A stretch of 64,000 nucleotides of DNA from Gloeophyllum trabeum ATCC 11539. Lineage: Eukaryota; Basidiomycota; Agaricomycetes; Gloeophyllales; Gloeophyllaceae. Below, piece after piece: positions 25,063 through 36,383 of the stretch. The stretch is taken from assembly GCF_000344685.1 (NCBI RefSeq), contig NW_006920413.1, positions 2,039,628-2,103,627 on the forward strand, written 5' to 3'. Made by a program: the position numbers and the translations under genes. Position 1 is the first letter of the stretch; every line of letters starts with the position of its first letter. The notes under the pieces are model-generated. The model made no database searches. It was not told the origin of the DNA and saw nothing but the letters and a program-made list of their open reading frames with translations.

Positions 25063-26620
25063 GATTTAAACACCCCAGAAGGCAGAACGGGAATAAGGCG
25101 AGGTCGTAAAGTTTACCGGGAGTCGTGTAGATTAGGTTGGCTCACGCTCGCGAGTCGGGGAGATCGCGGGTCAACCGCGAGGGGGATTCGTGAGCGCAGA
25201 TGAAATGCGAGACAGGTAAAGAGTGCTTCGAGGGCGTCCCCAGGACGCCTCTTTTATTGTTGAAGATCGAGCTTTCGCCACACCGCGCTTGGTTTTAGCG
25301 GTTGGACCTTGGTCATTTAAATCAGAAACCGCCACTGACTACAGAACGTACCGACTGTAAGCGAGGGCGTATATGGACATAGCTGTGGCCAGCCGAGCTT
25401 TGCGCTGTTTCCCATAAAAGGTGTAGCAGTGTCGCAGATGGCGACAATTACCTGTCTGGGACGTAAGAGTGAGACTTATCGTTATCGATGGGCCTGGTTT
25501 GTAAGTCCAGGTTGGTCCCTATAAATTTGAGGGGCTCTTGTGACCTGCCCATATGCGCCAATGCGAGCGACCCTAATACCGAAGAGAGCGCACCTCGAAC
25601 TGATTAAAGAGCAAAGAATCGTAGATTGGGCAGGGCAAATGGTTTTGACCGACAAGGTAATGGCCAGAAGGGTTATAGGAAGGCGTGGAAGCTTTGATGT
25701 AGGGTGCGGACTGGCGCCCTAGTTCAGGCAAGACAGCTTAAATAGTCAGTGTGTCCTGATATCAATCGTCGCTCCCCTTTGCCCTGGCCACTGAGAAACT
25801 GACCAGGCCCTGACCTGGGGAGATCCACGAATGCGAAGGAACTGTGGCTGGCGATGGCAATGTGGTTTCATTTTCCCTCTGGTGCCCCATTTCTTGCTAT
25901 TTTGTCCTGCTCCCAACCTGTAAGTAACCCTGCGCAGGGAGCGCACAGGGTGCCCATGTCTACAAAAAGTACGGGCGTAGTGGTGCGCTCGATGCTCGTT
26001 GAAGACATGGGCACCCATATGCGCCCATAATTACCACGTCCGGATATGGCAGCAGATCAGGAACCAGAAAGTTGCGTATCTGATCACTTCATTGGTCCAC
26101 AATTATGCTCTTCTCGTTCGCAGTGGCTCTAGCATTTTCAGGAAAGCATCAACTTTCGAGTTTCGTGGCAGCAGAGAACGTCGCATTACGTTCCTCATTC
26201 CAAGCTTATTCCTGCTGTCCTCCTCGCTCAGCCAGCACCAGCTGAGCTGCCCGGCCATGACAAGACTAAGCTTGCCTCACAGGTACACAAAGTGGTGTGC
26301 TGGCCAGGCCTGCGTGGTGTTTGCGGAGCGGATAAGGACAGGGCAGACAGAGGAGGAGGTCCGGTTCCCGCGTGGTGCAGTGGGTTGCCATAAGCGGAGT
26401 GTGACGCCATTGCCGAGCGATCCACAGGTTAGCCACCGTCCAACGTCACAGCCATGCATTCCAGCAATTATAAGCCTGCTCCGCCCCGCTCTGCAATATC
26501 CGCAGTTTGTCCCCGTCGTCCATCGCAACCCGCCCTCGACTCGCTGATTTAGGTATGTTCATTCACTCGTCGCCGCCGCCCACGACGACTAACGCGACCT
26601 GATAGTGCACGAAAGTAATC
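25063..26620. other. Divergent intergenic region, 1.56 kb
   Basis: Lies between the unknown gene (-) and the SUR7/PalI gene (+). It contains a small perfect hairpin GGCGTCC-CCA-GGACGCC (25233-25249), a large inverted repeat at 25948-26016 listed separately, and an ATTATAAG motif near 26466 that could be the TATA element of the SUR7/PalI gene. No coding sequence is supported. Confidence 0.5.
25941..26023. repeat. Long inverted repeat (hairpin)
   Basis: GGGTGCCCATGTCT at 25948-25961 is the exact reverse complement of AGACATGGGCACCC at 26003-26016, separated by 41 nt. With one indel the arms extend to about 21 nt (GCGCACA on the left, ATATGCGC on the right). It can form a long hairpin or be the remains of a small foldback element. 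Confidence 0.7.
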
Positions 26621-27314
26621 ATGGCTGCAGGCGCTGCTCTCCCCGGCTTGTTCTTCTGCTTCGCCGCCATGGTGTTGCTGATCTTCGTGAGTTTGTAGCG
26701 AAGCCATCGTTGCTTTCGGAGCTAACACCGTTTCCCCAGGTCTCTGTATCAGCACCAACATGGAATGCGGTTAGATTCCTGTCCGTATATGCGCCGGGAC
26801 ACACAACCCGCTTCGGTTGCTTCGGCTACACGGGAACGGACCATCATATCGGTTACTACTTTGACCAAGCAATCATCGGGGCTACGTGCGTGTCTGAGAA
26901 TTCATTCCTTTGGGGCCACCCGCTCATTGCGTATCCCTTTGCAGCGTTCCCAGCCGATTGAATGATCACATCCTGCACAACCTCACCGAGACCCTCATCC
27001 TACACCCCATCGCCGCTGGCCTCGCAGGCATCGCCTTCCTTTTCGGTCTCTGCGGCGCCGGCTACCACCGCGCAGGCACCGTCTTCATGTCCCTCATCGC
27101 CGCCCTCGCCATGCTCACCACCCTCGTCGCGTGGGTCCTCGACATGGTCCTCTTCGGCATCGCGCGCGACCGCTTCCGCGACGCGGGGGTCAACGCGCAG
27201 TTCGGCAACGCGCTCTGGCTCACCCTGGGCGCGCTCGTCTCCTTGTTCATCGGCTTCGTCCTTGCCGCGTGTGGTGTCTTTGGCCACTACAGGAGACGCA
27301 GGACTGCGTACTAA
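26621..27314 (+). CDS. SUR7/PalI (Rim9) family membrane protein
   Basis: Three exons (26621..26686, 26740..26885, 26954..27314) join in phase to 190 residues. A first membrane helix (GLFFCFAAMVLLIF) is followed by an extracellular loop containing TTRFGCFGYTG, then three more helices (HPIAAGLAGIAFLFGLCGAG, MSLIAALAMLTTLVAWVLDM, LWLTLGALVSLFIGFVLAAC) and a basic tail. Four helices with the loop G-x-C motif fit the claudin-like SUR7/PalI family. Members act in eisosomes or, as PalI/Rim9, in ambient-pH sensing at the plasma membrane. The short length, lacking a long C-terminal tail, does not decide between these roles. Confidence 0.85.
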
Positions 27315-27766
27315 ATGAACTTGCCAGACATGGCTGCTTCTTGAAGAATGAATGTAACCATATGTATCTCTGCACCCCCCTTGTATGATCACCGTTTCCT
27401 TGCTTAACCTTGTAGCTTATATACATTTACTCCCTACCCTCCACCCCTTTTTGGCCTTCAAAAGATGTACCACGTAATACCCGAGTTTACGAACTTTTCA
27501 CGACTTTCGCAGAAGAGCCTGTCTACGTTATTCATGTAGAAGTATAATCCGGACCGATTGTAATGCGTTTTTACGATGACACACGACTGCAGAATTTGCT
27601 GTGTATATCGTTTCCAACGAGGCCGGGACACTCAGAGACCAAGAAGTATTATTATGTGCGCACGGTGTTCAATATTTTTGAATCAATCCTAGCAAACGTT
27701 TCGGCGAGTCTGAAGCGGTGATATGGTGCACCTAGCTCCCGCAGAACGAGAACAATAGTACGACAC
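27315..27766. other. Convergent intergenic region
   Basis: About 450 bp between the SUR7/PalI gene (+) and the DNA glycosylase (-); two 3' UTRs, nothing else recognisable. Confidence 0.5.
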
Positions 27767-29569
27767 TCAAGCTGATGTTCCTTCGGCCAGAGACCACATG
27801 TAATACACACCTGTAAGGAGCTGAGTTCAGCACGGCCTCTGCCAGAAGAATATTTCACATTAGACGGCTCACCCAAACTTCGATACGGCCTCCAGCTCTT
27901 CGTCAACTCCTCCATTTCCTGCGGAGTCAACATCGCGCCTCTAACATGGCGCTAATCAGCCCAACATCCCACCCATGCCACAACAGTCTACTCACTTTAT
28001 CTTCTTCTTCCCGTCCAGGCGGCTCTTCAATACCGCAACTGTCAAGCCCTCCGGCAGCGGCTCAACTCTCCTCACCTCCTCGGGCACGCGCGCGTTCAGC
28101 GTCCGATTGATGGACGGCGTGAACGGGGGCGGCAGCGGCCCGAGGTCGTCGTCGTCATCCGATTCGGTTGCCTTCGCCTTGCCTCTACCCCTGTTCTTCT
28201 TGGGCGTCTCGGGGAGCGCTGGCACGGGCGGGAAGGCCGTGGGCGCGGAGGGCGTCAGGGCATCGCTGGGCCCGCCGGTCTCCTCCTCCTCTTTCTCGTC
28301 TGGCGCTTTGGGGAGCTTTTGCGGGGAGATGTCGATCGTGTAGGAGGGGTTGTGGAGGGAGAGGAACCAGCGGATGAGGCCGCGTTGGACGCCGAGGTCG
28401 CCTGGAATACGGTTAGCGAGGCCGCCACTAGCTTGACTGCACGGGCGGTTGCTTACCGACGGGGAGGATGTCGGGACGCCGCAGCGAGAATATCGCGAAC
28501 ATGTCAACTGCAGCCCCGCGTCAGAACAAGCGGTGTCTATGTGTGATGGTCTGACCTGTCCACTGAAGATGACAATTAGCTGCTGTAGCATACGTCGGAC
28601 ATGCCATAGACACTTACCCGCCCTATACCTCTGACCGCAGTGAGCAGTTCGTACAGTTCCTCATCACCCGCTTCCAATAGCTTTTGAGTGGATAAACGCC
28701 CATCTGCGAACCTAGAGGCTAGATCTTGAACTGTAGGAATATACGGCTGAATCAATACATGCAATTTCTACTGTAAGGCAGTACATATACGCGCCATACT
28801 CAGCTTTCCGCTGGCTCAGGCCTGCCGTACGCAGCGTGGCCACGTCTGACTGTGCAACTTGCTGAGCAGTCGGGAAGAAGCTGTCAGCGTCATTCATCCT
28901 GCAGAACGAGAGTCATATGTGTTTCGACCCAGAATGCGGGTGTGCGAGGATCCTCACTTTGCATGATCCGGTTTTTCGGGGAGGGAAGGGTCGAAGAGCC
29001 TCCTGAAACGATGTGTTATCGACCTAGCTGCTAGCCAAGATATCTGCTGGCCTCTGTACAGCAGCCATCGCGTTCAGTTCAGTGCGACGTAAACTTCCTC
29101 TTATAATCTAGATCTTACAGTATCGATTGTGCCAGAGTTCTGTGCGTTGCGATTAACACGACATCTCACGGGACCGCAGAGTAACTGTTTTGTAATACCG
29201 GAATGGGTCTACTCGTTCGAGGTGCTCGAACGGCTTGCACTTCAGCCTTTCGAAAATGTCTTCAAAGCGCGGATCCACGCTAATGAGATGTTTCTTCGCA
29301 TCCTCGAACGAGAACGTCAGAACTGCCGGGACAAAAGCCTGGGGAGCTCCGTTCTCGCTTGTTGGAACCACAGGGTTGCTGGGAGCGGGAACGGCTGGTG
29401 CTTCCGTCTTTGCGGTATTCCGTGCTTTCTTCTGCCTTGCTGTCGTGGTATCTGCTGCTGCCTTGCGTTTCGTGGCACGCGGCTTGGGGTCCAATGATTG
29501 GACTGGCTCCGACACGTCCTCTTTAGGCATCACAGCCGCGGCTCGAGTGGAAGAACGAGTAACACGCAT
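27767..29569 (-). CDS. MAG1: DNA-3-methyladenine glycosylase II (AlkA/Mag1 type)
   Basis: Multi-exon gene starting MRVTRSSTRAAAVMPKEDVS with a basic, nuclear-type N-terminus (KRKAAADTTTARQKKARN). The HhH-GPD core follows across several exons: RTLAQSILGQQISWLAARSI, then LTAVRGIGRWTVDMFAIF (helix-hairpin-helix) and RPDILPVGDLGVQRG, where the Asp of VGDLG is the expected catalytic residue. It should excise alkylated purines in base excision repair. Early exons are 29199..29569, 29119..29139 (only 21 nt) and 28958..29053. A Glu/Asp/Pro-rich insert of about 90 residues after WFLSLHNPSYTIDI is longer than in yeast Mag1. The end (RSLGVYYMWSLAEGTSA) is typical. One intron seems to use a GC donor. Confidence 0.92.
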
Positions 29570-30039
29570 GATGGACACAATGTCTCTACTTGCTGAACGA
29601 TGTAGGACAGCGAGGAGACGCGGGGAAACAAGAAACATACCATGGGTCGTCCACGCCACGGACGCGACGCCTTTAGTGGTGATGACTCACGAGACCGCCC
29701 GCCTCCGCCCGCTGATTAATGACGGGCGTCTCTGCTGCTTTCCACCCGACGCCGAGACCGATTGACTTCACACTACAGCAGAATTCTCTGGTGTAGAGAA
29801 CAACAGGAAATGATTAGGAATAAATGAACATTGGCAACGCGCCCGAGCCTCCGCGGATTGTGGCACCGAGAGCCGAAGTCGGTACCTGCGCGGTCACTGC
29901 CACCTTCGCCCATCCGTCCACTCCGGGCGATGCCGTCATCGTGTGGCGTCTGGCTATCTCTGCCACAGCTGCCCACTAAGCCGCAGCAACCATTCTTCGT
30001 CTCTACACCCACCATCTCCGCAGATTCTACTCGAGAAAT
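29570..30039. other. Divergent promoter region
   Basis: 470 bp shared by the DNA glycosylase (-) and the I9 inhibitor (+). No TATA box or repeated site stands out. Confidence 0.4.
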
Positions 30040-30490
30040 ATGACCGGAAGTGCGTCTTCATACACTTGTGGAGCTTCATTGGTCTGACAGATGCAACGGC
30101 AGAGTATATTGTTGTATTCAAGCAGGATGCCACCCAAGAGGACATCGACAAGTGCACCAACGAACTCACCGCTGCTGGTACGTCATCCACGTGTTATCAC
30201 ATCGTATACTTCCTTCTGAGGCGTCTGCGAAGGCGGAGAAGTCAAGGATCGCTACGATACTATCATGAAGGTCGGTGGTGATGCGATCAAGTAGTAGCCA
30301 CAGCCTAATAACATCACATCGCAGGGTTTTTCGGCCACCATCCCGGCAACGTTCTTGTTGCAGTTGCAGAACCTTCAGAACAACGGACCCATCGACTACA
30401 TCGGTGAGCGTAATCGGTCCACATCCAATGAAGATGTCGCTTACGATCTGCTGCGCTTTAGAACCCGACAGCACTGTGACCACACAATAG
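30040..30490 (+). CDS. PBI2: Peptidase inhibitor I9 protein (proteinase B inhibitor 2 type)
   Basis: Five small exons (30040..30049, 30091..30177, 30233..30270, 30325..30403, 30462..30490) join exactly in phase to 80 residues, the usual size of stand-alone I9 inhibitors. The protein starts MTGNATAEYIVVFKQDATQE, continues GGEVKDRYDTIMKGFSATIP and ends IDYIEPDSTVTTQ. This is the subtilisin-propeptide fold used by yeast Pbi2 to inhibit vacuolar proteinase B; in yeast it also helps vacuole fusion. The first exon has only 10 nt and the first intron only 41 nt, so automatic gene finders may miss the start. There is no signal peptide, so a cytosolic/vacuolar-surface role fits. Confidence 0.88.
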
Positions 30491-30820
30491 ACAATTATGT
30501 ACTCGCAGCATGTAGGATAACCAGCAACCTGGTATAGGAGCGGAAGGAACGTGGATCTATCAACATGTACATGTATTATCTATTAGCCACTGCTACGACA
30601 AATGCGATGATTGATGATACAAGACAAACTGGTATACCGTGAACAACACGAAGGGTATGCTGCCATATGACGTCGTGAATAGTCGTGAATGGGATTTAAA
30701 AACGAAATACAACGAGTGGCGTCTGTGCAATGTATGGTCATCGCGAACAGATAATAATAATGATATGTGTGCCAAAACCGTGCAGTCCAAGAGAAACATA
30801 CTGGATATGATACCTAGAGC
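30491..30820. other. Convergent intergenic region
   Basis: 330 bp between the I9 inhibitor (+) and the next gene (-); only 3' UTR sequence expected. Confidence 0.5.
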
Positions 30821-32887
30821 CTATGCTGTGAGGCTCATGATCTGCACCGCGGGCTCCTCAGCCAGCTTCTCCGGCGGTGTGACAATAGGCGCCGTGGCAT
30901 CACCGGTCTTCTTCGACAGTGTAGGGGGTATAACCTTGAACGAAGGCAGAGGCGGAGGGAGCGTCGGCATCTCCGTCGGTTCCTCGCTCTTCGACGGCGG
31001 GGTCCCTGTCCCTGGCTCTGGGGCAGCCGAGCCGTCGCCTTTCGCAGGGGTACTGGGAACCTCAGGCTTCAGCATCGAGCCTGACTTCCGTTCGGGTGTC
31101 TCTTCAGCTACAGGCGCCTCATCCGCAGGTGGGGACTCGAAGTCCCAAGGTCGAGGGACCTATTAAGGGATTAGTTTCATCCCTCGCAGACGCCAAAAAA
31201 AGACGGCTCATACCATGGCAGCTGGCATAATCCTTGGATTTGAAACGCGCATACAGTCAGTCAAACACAGCAAAATGTTATAATCGTCCAACATACCAGG
31301 TAGCGGCGCAGACAACGCCCTGCCCATGATCCTGCTTCTGTATCGAGTTCCACTCGAAGTCGATGTACGACGAGATGTATCGGACGAAAGGCAGAATCTC
31401 TGCAACGCCATTGTTGACCAGCGCCAGGGCGGAGAGGAAGTTGAGCACGGAGTGCGATATAGAGGGTACGTTCTGCTTCATGGTATTCCGTTAGACCATA
31501 GTGATCGAAGAGTCAACGGTATAAGACGAACGCTGAGGTAGTGCATAGACGGTTCCGGCAGGACTACTTCGAGGCCCCACCAGTCTGGATAGAGTGCAGG
31601 TTAGATGGCATAACATACGCGGCACATATACCCCGACTTACATGTGATAACAGACATCCTATCAGTAGGAGGATAGACACCTGCAGGAGCAAACATTCGA
31701 CGGGCACGAAATTAGTCGTATTTCTGACGTTACTTACCGGTGTGATCTGGCATGATAGCCTTCCCCGTCGCGAAGCCCAAGTTCATGAGCTGAGGCGTGA
31801 TCTGGGTGATACCATTGATCATAGCCTCCGCGCTCGGAAGGGCACCGGACAGAATGCCCTCTGTAGGACTACCGATCGGCGACGCCAGCCCCATATCAAC
31901 ACCTCCTCTGGTGAGGAGATCCACTACCTGCAGGTCCTTGAACGTCGAGGTGACCGTCTCAAAGTTAGCATTCGTCACACTCGGCACGTCCGGCTCCGGC
32001 GTGAGGTCCTTCGCAAGGCGAGAGAAATGGCGCTCCTGCGCTTCAGTGTCGGTATACGGCAAGCAAACCGCGTGAATAGGCCCATGATTCTTAGTGCGTA
32101 TATCTGGCTTCGCAGGGCCATTGGCCAGAGGTCCCTCCGTCAACGGGAGCTGGCGCAGCTGGGCAATAACCCTGTTAGCCGACTTTGGTTCCAAGAGCTG
32201 AGCTTTCACTTTCTTGATCTGCGGTTTGGAGACGGCTTTGACCATAGCTGAGCTGGGCGTAATCGAGGAGGGCCCTACAATCAGAGAGCGGACTACGAGC
32301 GCGGACTCTTTGGCGCGTCTGTCGGAGCTCGTTTGCTTGACAGTATGCTTAGTATATGCTTCTGCTGCCTTGTCCTTCTTGTGGCGCTCTTCAATTGCAG
32401 ATAGCTGCTGCCTGTGGTCGACGCGGCCACCGAAAATCCCAAGAGCACGGAAGGAAAAACGGCGGTTGTCGGGGGGCGAAGGTTTCACTGATGGTTGGGC
32501 ATCCTGAACAAGCTCAGGTGTAGGTACAGAGGAAGATACGGGAGATGGTGCTGCATCTGAAGCGGGCGGAACCAGAGCTTCCGACGCACTCGGCGCAAGA
32601 GAAGGCTGAGCGGGGGGTTCTGGAGAAGCAGGCTCTTGTACCGATTCTGAGACCGGCGGAGGTGGAGAAGGAGGTAGAGGGATGTCCCTCGCTGTGGCAG
32701 AGGCAACTAGAGCCACATTTCCAGCCTCAGCAGGAGCCGGTTCTGAAGCTGAACCTGCAGCTTGCAAAACGTCTTCGCTCGGTTTCGGTTCTTCCTTCGC
32801 GACGGGGCGATCCTGTTTCTTATCCCCCGTCGGTTCAGACGGAGCAGCCTTCGACGACGCAGTCGACCAGAAGTTCAGGACGCCCAT
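30821..32887 (-). CDS. Conserved agaricomycete protein of unknown function
   Basis: Starts MGVLNFWSTASSKAAPSEPT. The first large exon (31730-32887) has a Pro/Ser/Ala-rich disordered first half, then an ordered block (NRVIAQLRQLPLTEG, THE-like VTSTFKDLQVVDLLTRGGVD, GITQITPQLMNLGFATG). Short later exons give YPPTDRMSVITYWWGLEVVL and then SISHSVLNFLSALALVNNGV, EILPFVRYISSYIDFEW and GQGVVCAATW. A Pro/Glu-rich tail ends VQIMSLTA. The ordered parts look conserved rather than random. I cannot assign a domain or function; a regulator with disordered arms is a guess. Confidence 0.75.
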
Positions 32888-33589
32888 TATGCGTAGAAAG
32901 AGAGGGTATAGACACGGTAATAGAGGTAACGGTCGCGTCCCGACCAGGAGCTTCTTATACGGCCGAGCTTGAACTTCTTCCGCCAATTATAGCCGTGGGA
33001 AACCTTCACTTGCGCGATCGGGACAGAACGTCGACGTCGCGGCAGTTCACCTCGGTCATCCTCTTCTGTTTCTCGTCCACGATCAGTTCGTTCCACAAGG
33101 TGAGCATGCTCTGCGCTAGTTAGTCCAGCTGTCAATAAAAAGAGTGGACAGAGCATCTCTAGCGCGCTAATCGAAAGCATTACATGACCTAGATTTGGAC
33201 TCTTTACCCAATTAGGTACTCGTGGCGGATCCTTTGAACCGTCCGAGAACATACGGTTCGCGGGACGCAGGCGCATAAGTAGAAGTAGGACTTATCACGA
33301 AGATAAGGAACCGAAATTCTCGTTTCCTCCATGGATTGCTGCGGCAGGTGAACGAAACAGTTCGTAAATGGATGCATTCTGTGCGTATACATCTTCATGC
33401 CGGTTGGAGCTGACTCGAATGGCGAGTCAGGCGTTTGGAGCCTTGCTGGTTGCCGCAATCATGGTTGAGTGTTTCATTACTGTGCAGTAATGATTTGTTG
33501 AACTCGCTCTTCACTGCAGCTGCTCAGAGGAGCGAGGGGGCTACTGACCGCTTCCGAGTCGCGCTGTGGATCTACTGATATCTCTTCTT
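32888..33589. other. Intergenic, head-to-head spacer
   Basis: About 700 bp between the unknown gene (-) and the SSU1 pseudogene (+). The missing first exon of the pseudogene would be expected here, but I cannot find a sequence encoding the usual N-terminal part. No other feature is clear. Confidence 0.4.
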
Positions 33590-34971
33590 CTTACGTAGGT
33601 TATGGAGCAGTCTCTATGCTCTTTGCAAATTTTCTACATAGATGTGGGAGCGCTGCGGATGCTCACTTCCATATATTTCTTCCTCAATCTGGCTCTATTC
33701 ATCCTCACGATCATCTGCGTTACGCGGTATACCCTTTACAAGAGGTCCTGGTCTCTCATGCTGCACGATTCTGTCCAGAATGCGTATCTCGGGTGCTTCC
33801 CCATGGGTGGGACAACGCTCATCAACGTATCTGTCACTCTCATGTATAACGAATACGGATTCGGAGGGAAGTCCTACTTATATACCATCTGGGCGCACTG
33901 GTGGCGGGACGTGGCGGTTCCTGTGGTTATGTTCGGGGGTCTCTTCCATATAATGTAGGTTGGTGACCGCAGCTGGCTGACGACTGCTCGCCCGCAGGGC
34001 TGCAGGATAGCGCGTCAAGACCACTTTCTGGACAAGATGACGGCCGTGTGGCTTCTTCCAGTCGTGACTGTGATCGTTGCCTCTTCTTCTGCGGAATCTT
34101 GGCCGAGCTCTTGTACTAGTTTCCTCCTTCCCATGATCTGATCACGACACTCTTCTCTATCGCTTTGGTCACAGTGGGGTTGATGCTAGCTTTCACGATC
34201 ATGACGATACACCTTCTATGTGTTATTCCGCATGGCCTCCCTCTAGGCGGCACCATAATCTCTACCTTCATTCCTCTGGGTCCGACGGGTCAACGAGGTT
34301 GCTCCGTTCTACTCGTTGGTCAATCTCTCAAACACTTTTTGCCTCTCCATTCCGGCGCTTCTGAGGTTCTCAATTCGGGGTCAACTGGCGAAATCATCAG
34401 CGTGACCTGCGTATGCATTAGCTTCATATTATGGGCTATTGCTACTATGTGGCTTGTGTACGCGATGCTGGGTACGCTAGATTCTCCACGGAAAGCCAGG
34501 ATTCCCTTCAAAGCTACGGCATGGGATCTTATATTCCCCAACGTGGGTAGGATGATACACGCTACTGCCCATCCATTATAGTTAAATGTTTTGTCCCGTA
34601 GTTGTCTACGCGAATTCAAATATGCAGCTATACAAAGCCCTTGACTTGCCGTTCTTTCGCGTGTAGGGCGCCGTGTATGCAGTGATTACAATGCTGCTCT
34701 GGACTGGGGCTACTGAATGAGCCTGAAGAAATTTGACGAGATGTTACGGGAGCACAGCCATCCAGACATATCAGGCAAGCCAGGCGACTCGGACTCAGGA
34801 ACAAGCCATACTGTAAGTGAGAGCGACGCGGCTGTCATTGGACGAGAAGCTGGAACCATGTTGTATGTCGTGAGGACGTTGTATCATAGGCCTAAAATTT
34901 ATGTTTTCATCTGGTTACCTCCTCAAGCTTCAAGCCCGACGCGCAGAAAGACATCTGAAGTGCACACATAA
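33590..34971 (+). pseudogene. Broken SSU1-like sulfite transporter
   Basis: Translated pieces align in order with the intact SSU1 at 37252-38848, but they lie in different frames. The start reads in one frame (GAVSMLFANF, 33600 onward) and shifts near 33650 to LTSIYFFLNLALFILTIICV. After an intron, QDHFLDKMTAVWLLPVVTVI (34018 onward) shifts again near 34091. The correct frame then meets a TAG at 34117 before DLITTLFSIALVTVGLMLAF. The last part ends early at a TGA (34718-34720), lacking the final helix and tail. Two frameshifts plus stops cannot be explained by plausible introns, so the copy is dead. It lacks one intron present in the intact gene, so the duplication is not very recent. Confidence 0.8.
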
Positions 34972-35067
34972 ATAGGCCACAAAACCACATCACGGTGCCA
35001 TTACATAGAACACCACCTAAGCTACCTCTCTTCATATCGTGGTAAACCCCGACCGCCCCATGTCCTT

Positions 35068-36383
35068 TCATAACGCCACCGAAGCCTTGACCGGGATTTT
35101 GAAAAACACCCTTCCTTCCCTATCGGCCGGGGGCAATCTCCCCGCCCGGATATTAACCTGTAGTGAGGGGTGCAATAACTTGGGAGACCCGAGCTGAGCA
35201 TCTCGAGTACTCCGGAAAGTCTTGAACGTCGCCTCATCCGTCCCTGCGTTCACATGCTTGTTTCGCTCACGCTGTTCTGCGACGGTGACAACGTCTTGGA
35301 CCTCTCGTTCCGGAGGATAGTCGTGCCCCACGAATATGAGATAATCCGATGGAAGTGATAAGAGGCGCTGCATGGACTACAAAGAGGTCAGGGCAGTCTC
35401 AGCTCCTAAAGAATTTTTGACGTACGTTATATAGATCATTTACATTTCCCCCAGGGAAGTCCGCCCGCGCAGAGCCGACGTCAGGCTATTGACCGCATAT
35501 TGAGTATACGGCAGACAGCCCGCGCTATAGGATGGACTTACCATGAAAATGGAATCGCCGGTAAAGACCGCTCTGCCGAAGACATAGCCTAGGTGATCTG
35601 GTGTATGACCGGGCAAGTGTAGCACCTTGCATGAGAGGTTGCCTAGCTTAAATTGCTCGTCGTCCTTGAAATACACATCGAATGTGTCTTCAAGAAGAGC
35701 CGGGTCTATGTCGTAGACGCGCGCAAAACTCTCTTGGACTTGCTTGATCCGAGAACCGATGCATACAGGTACATCTTGCCCGAGACGTTGCTTGAGATAC
35801 TGAGCGGCCGTGAGATGATCTGCGTGGGCATGGGTCTCGCTAGAATACCGTCAATCCCTTATGTCCTTGATATATTGCATGGGACGTCTACTCACAGGAT
35901 GCGGCGAATGTTGAGATTTTTATCAAGGATGAATCCCATGACACCATCGGCGGTTTCCGTGGATATCCTCCCGGAGGAATGATCGTAATCCAGAACCGGG
36001 TCGATAACAACAGCGTCATTGGAGGCAGGGTCGGCGACAACATAGGTCCATGTGGAGGTTACCCGCTCAAAGAAACTATAGACGTTGGGCGTGTTCTCCC
36101 CTAGGTCGACGTGAGTCTGACTAGGAACAGCCAGTGTTCCGGCAGAGCTGTTGACAGAGCTCTGGGGAACGGACACGGAGGCACCCTGCGGCGATACCAA
36201 TGTAGACATCCTGGGAATGACGTAGTGAGAGGTCCTCGAGTCACGATGTACAAAAAGCCCGTTGTGTGTGCAGGAGGTAGAAAGGGGCCCACTGACCCGA
36301 GCCGTCCGATTCGAAATGTAGTGATGTGAAGTCCTGACGGGAGGAGTACGTCTTGGAGTCCTGCTGAGCGCTCGAGAAAGCAT
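35068..36383 (-). CDS. ETHE1: Persulfide dioxygenase, ETHE1-type metallo-beta-lactamase fold
   Basis: Four exons (35068..35376, 35426..35485, 35542..35839, 35896..36383) join in phase to 384 residues. The ATG at 36383 begins MLSRALSRTPRRTPPVRTSH, an Arg-rich and acid-free stretch that looks like a mitochondrial presequence. The catalytic domain shows ETHAHADHLTAAQ (metal-binding HxHxDH), LPGHTPDHLGYVF, TGDSIFMPDVGSARADFPGG and FVGHDY, which together fit ETHE1/persulfide dioxygenase. The family oxidises glutathione persulfide to sulfite in mitochondria during sulfide detoxification. Its divergent neighbour encodes a sulfite exporter, which fits removal of its product. Bacterial-type Blh proteins share the fold and are an alternative name, not a different reaction class. 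Confidence 0.9.

Noticed and set aside
33204..33458. Minus-strand frame upstream of the SSU1 pseudogene
   Set aside because: No family motif, no splice partner and no promoter signal; treated as chance.
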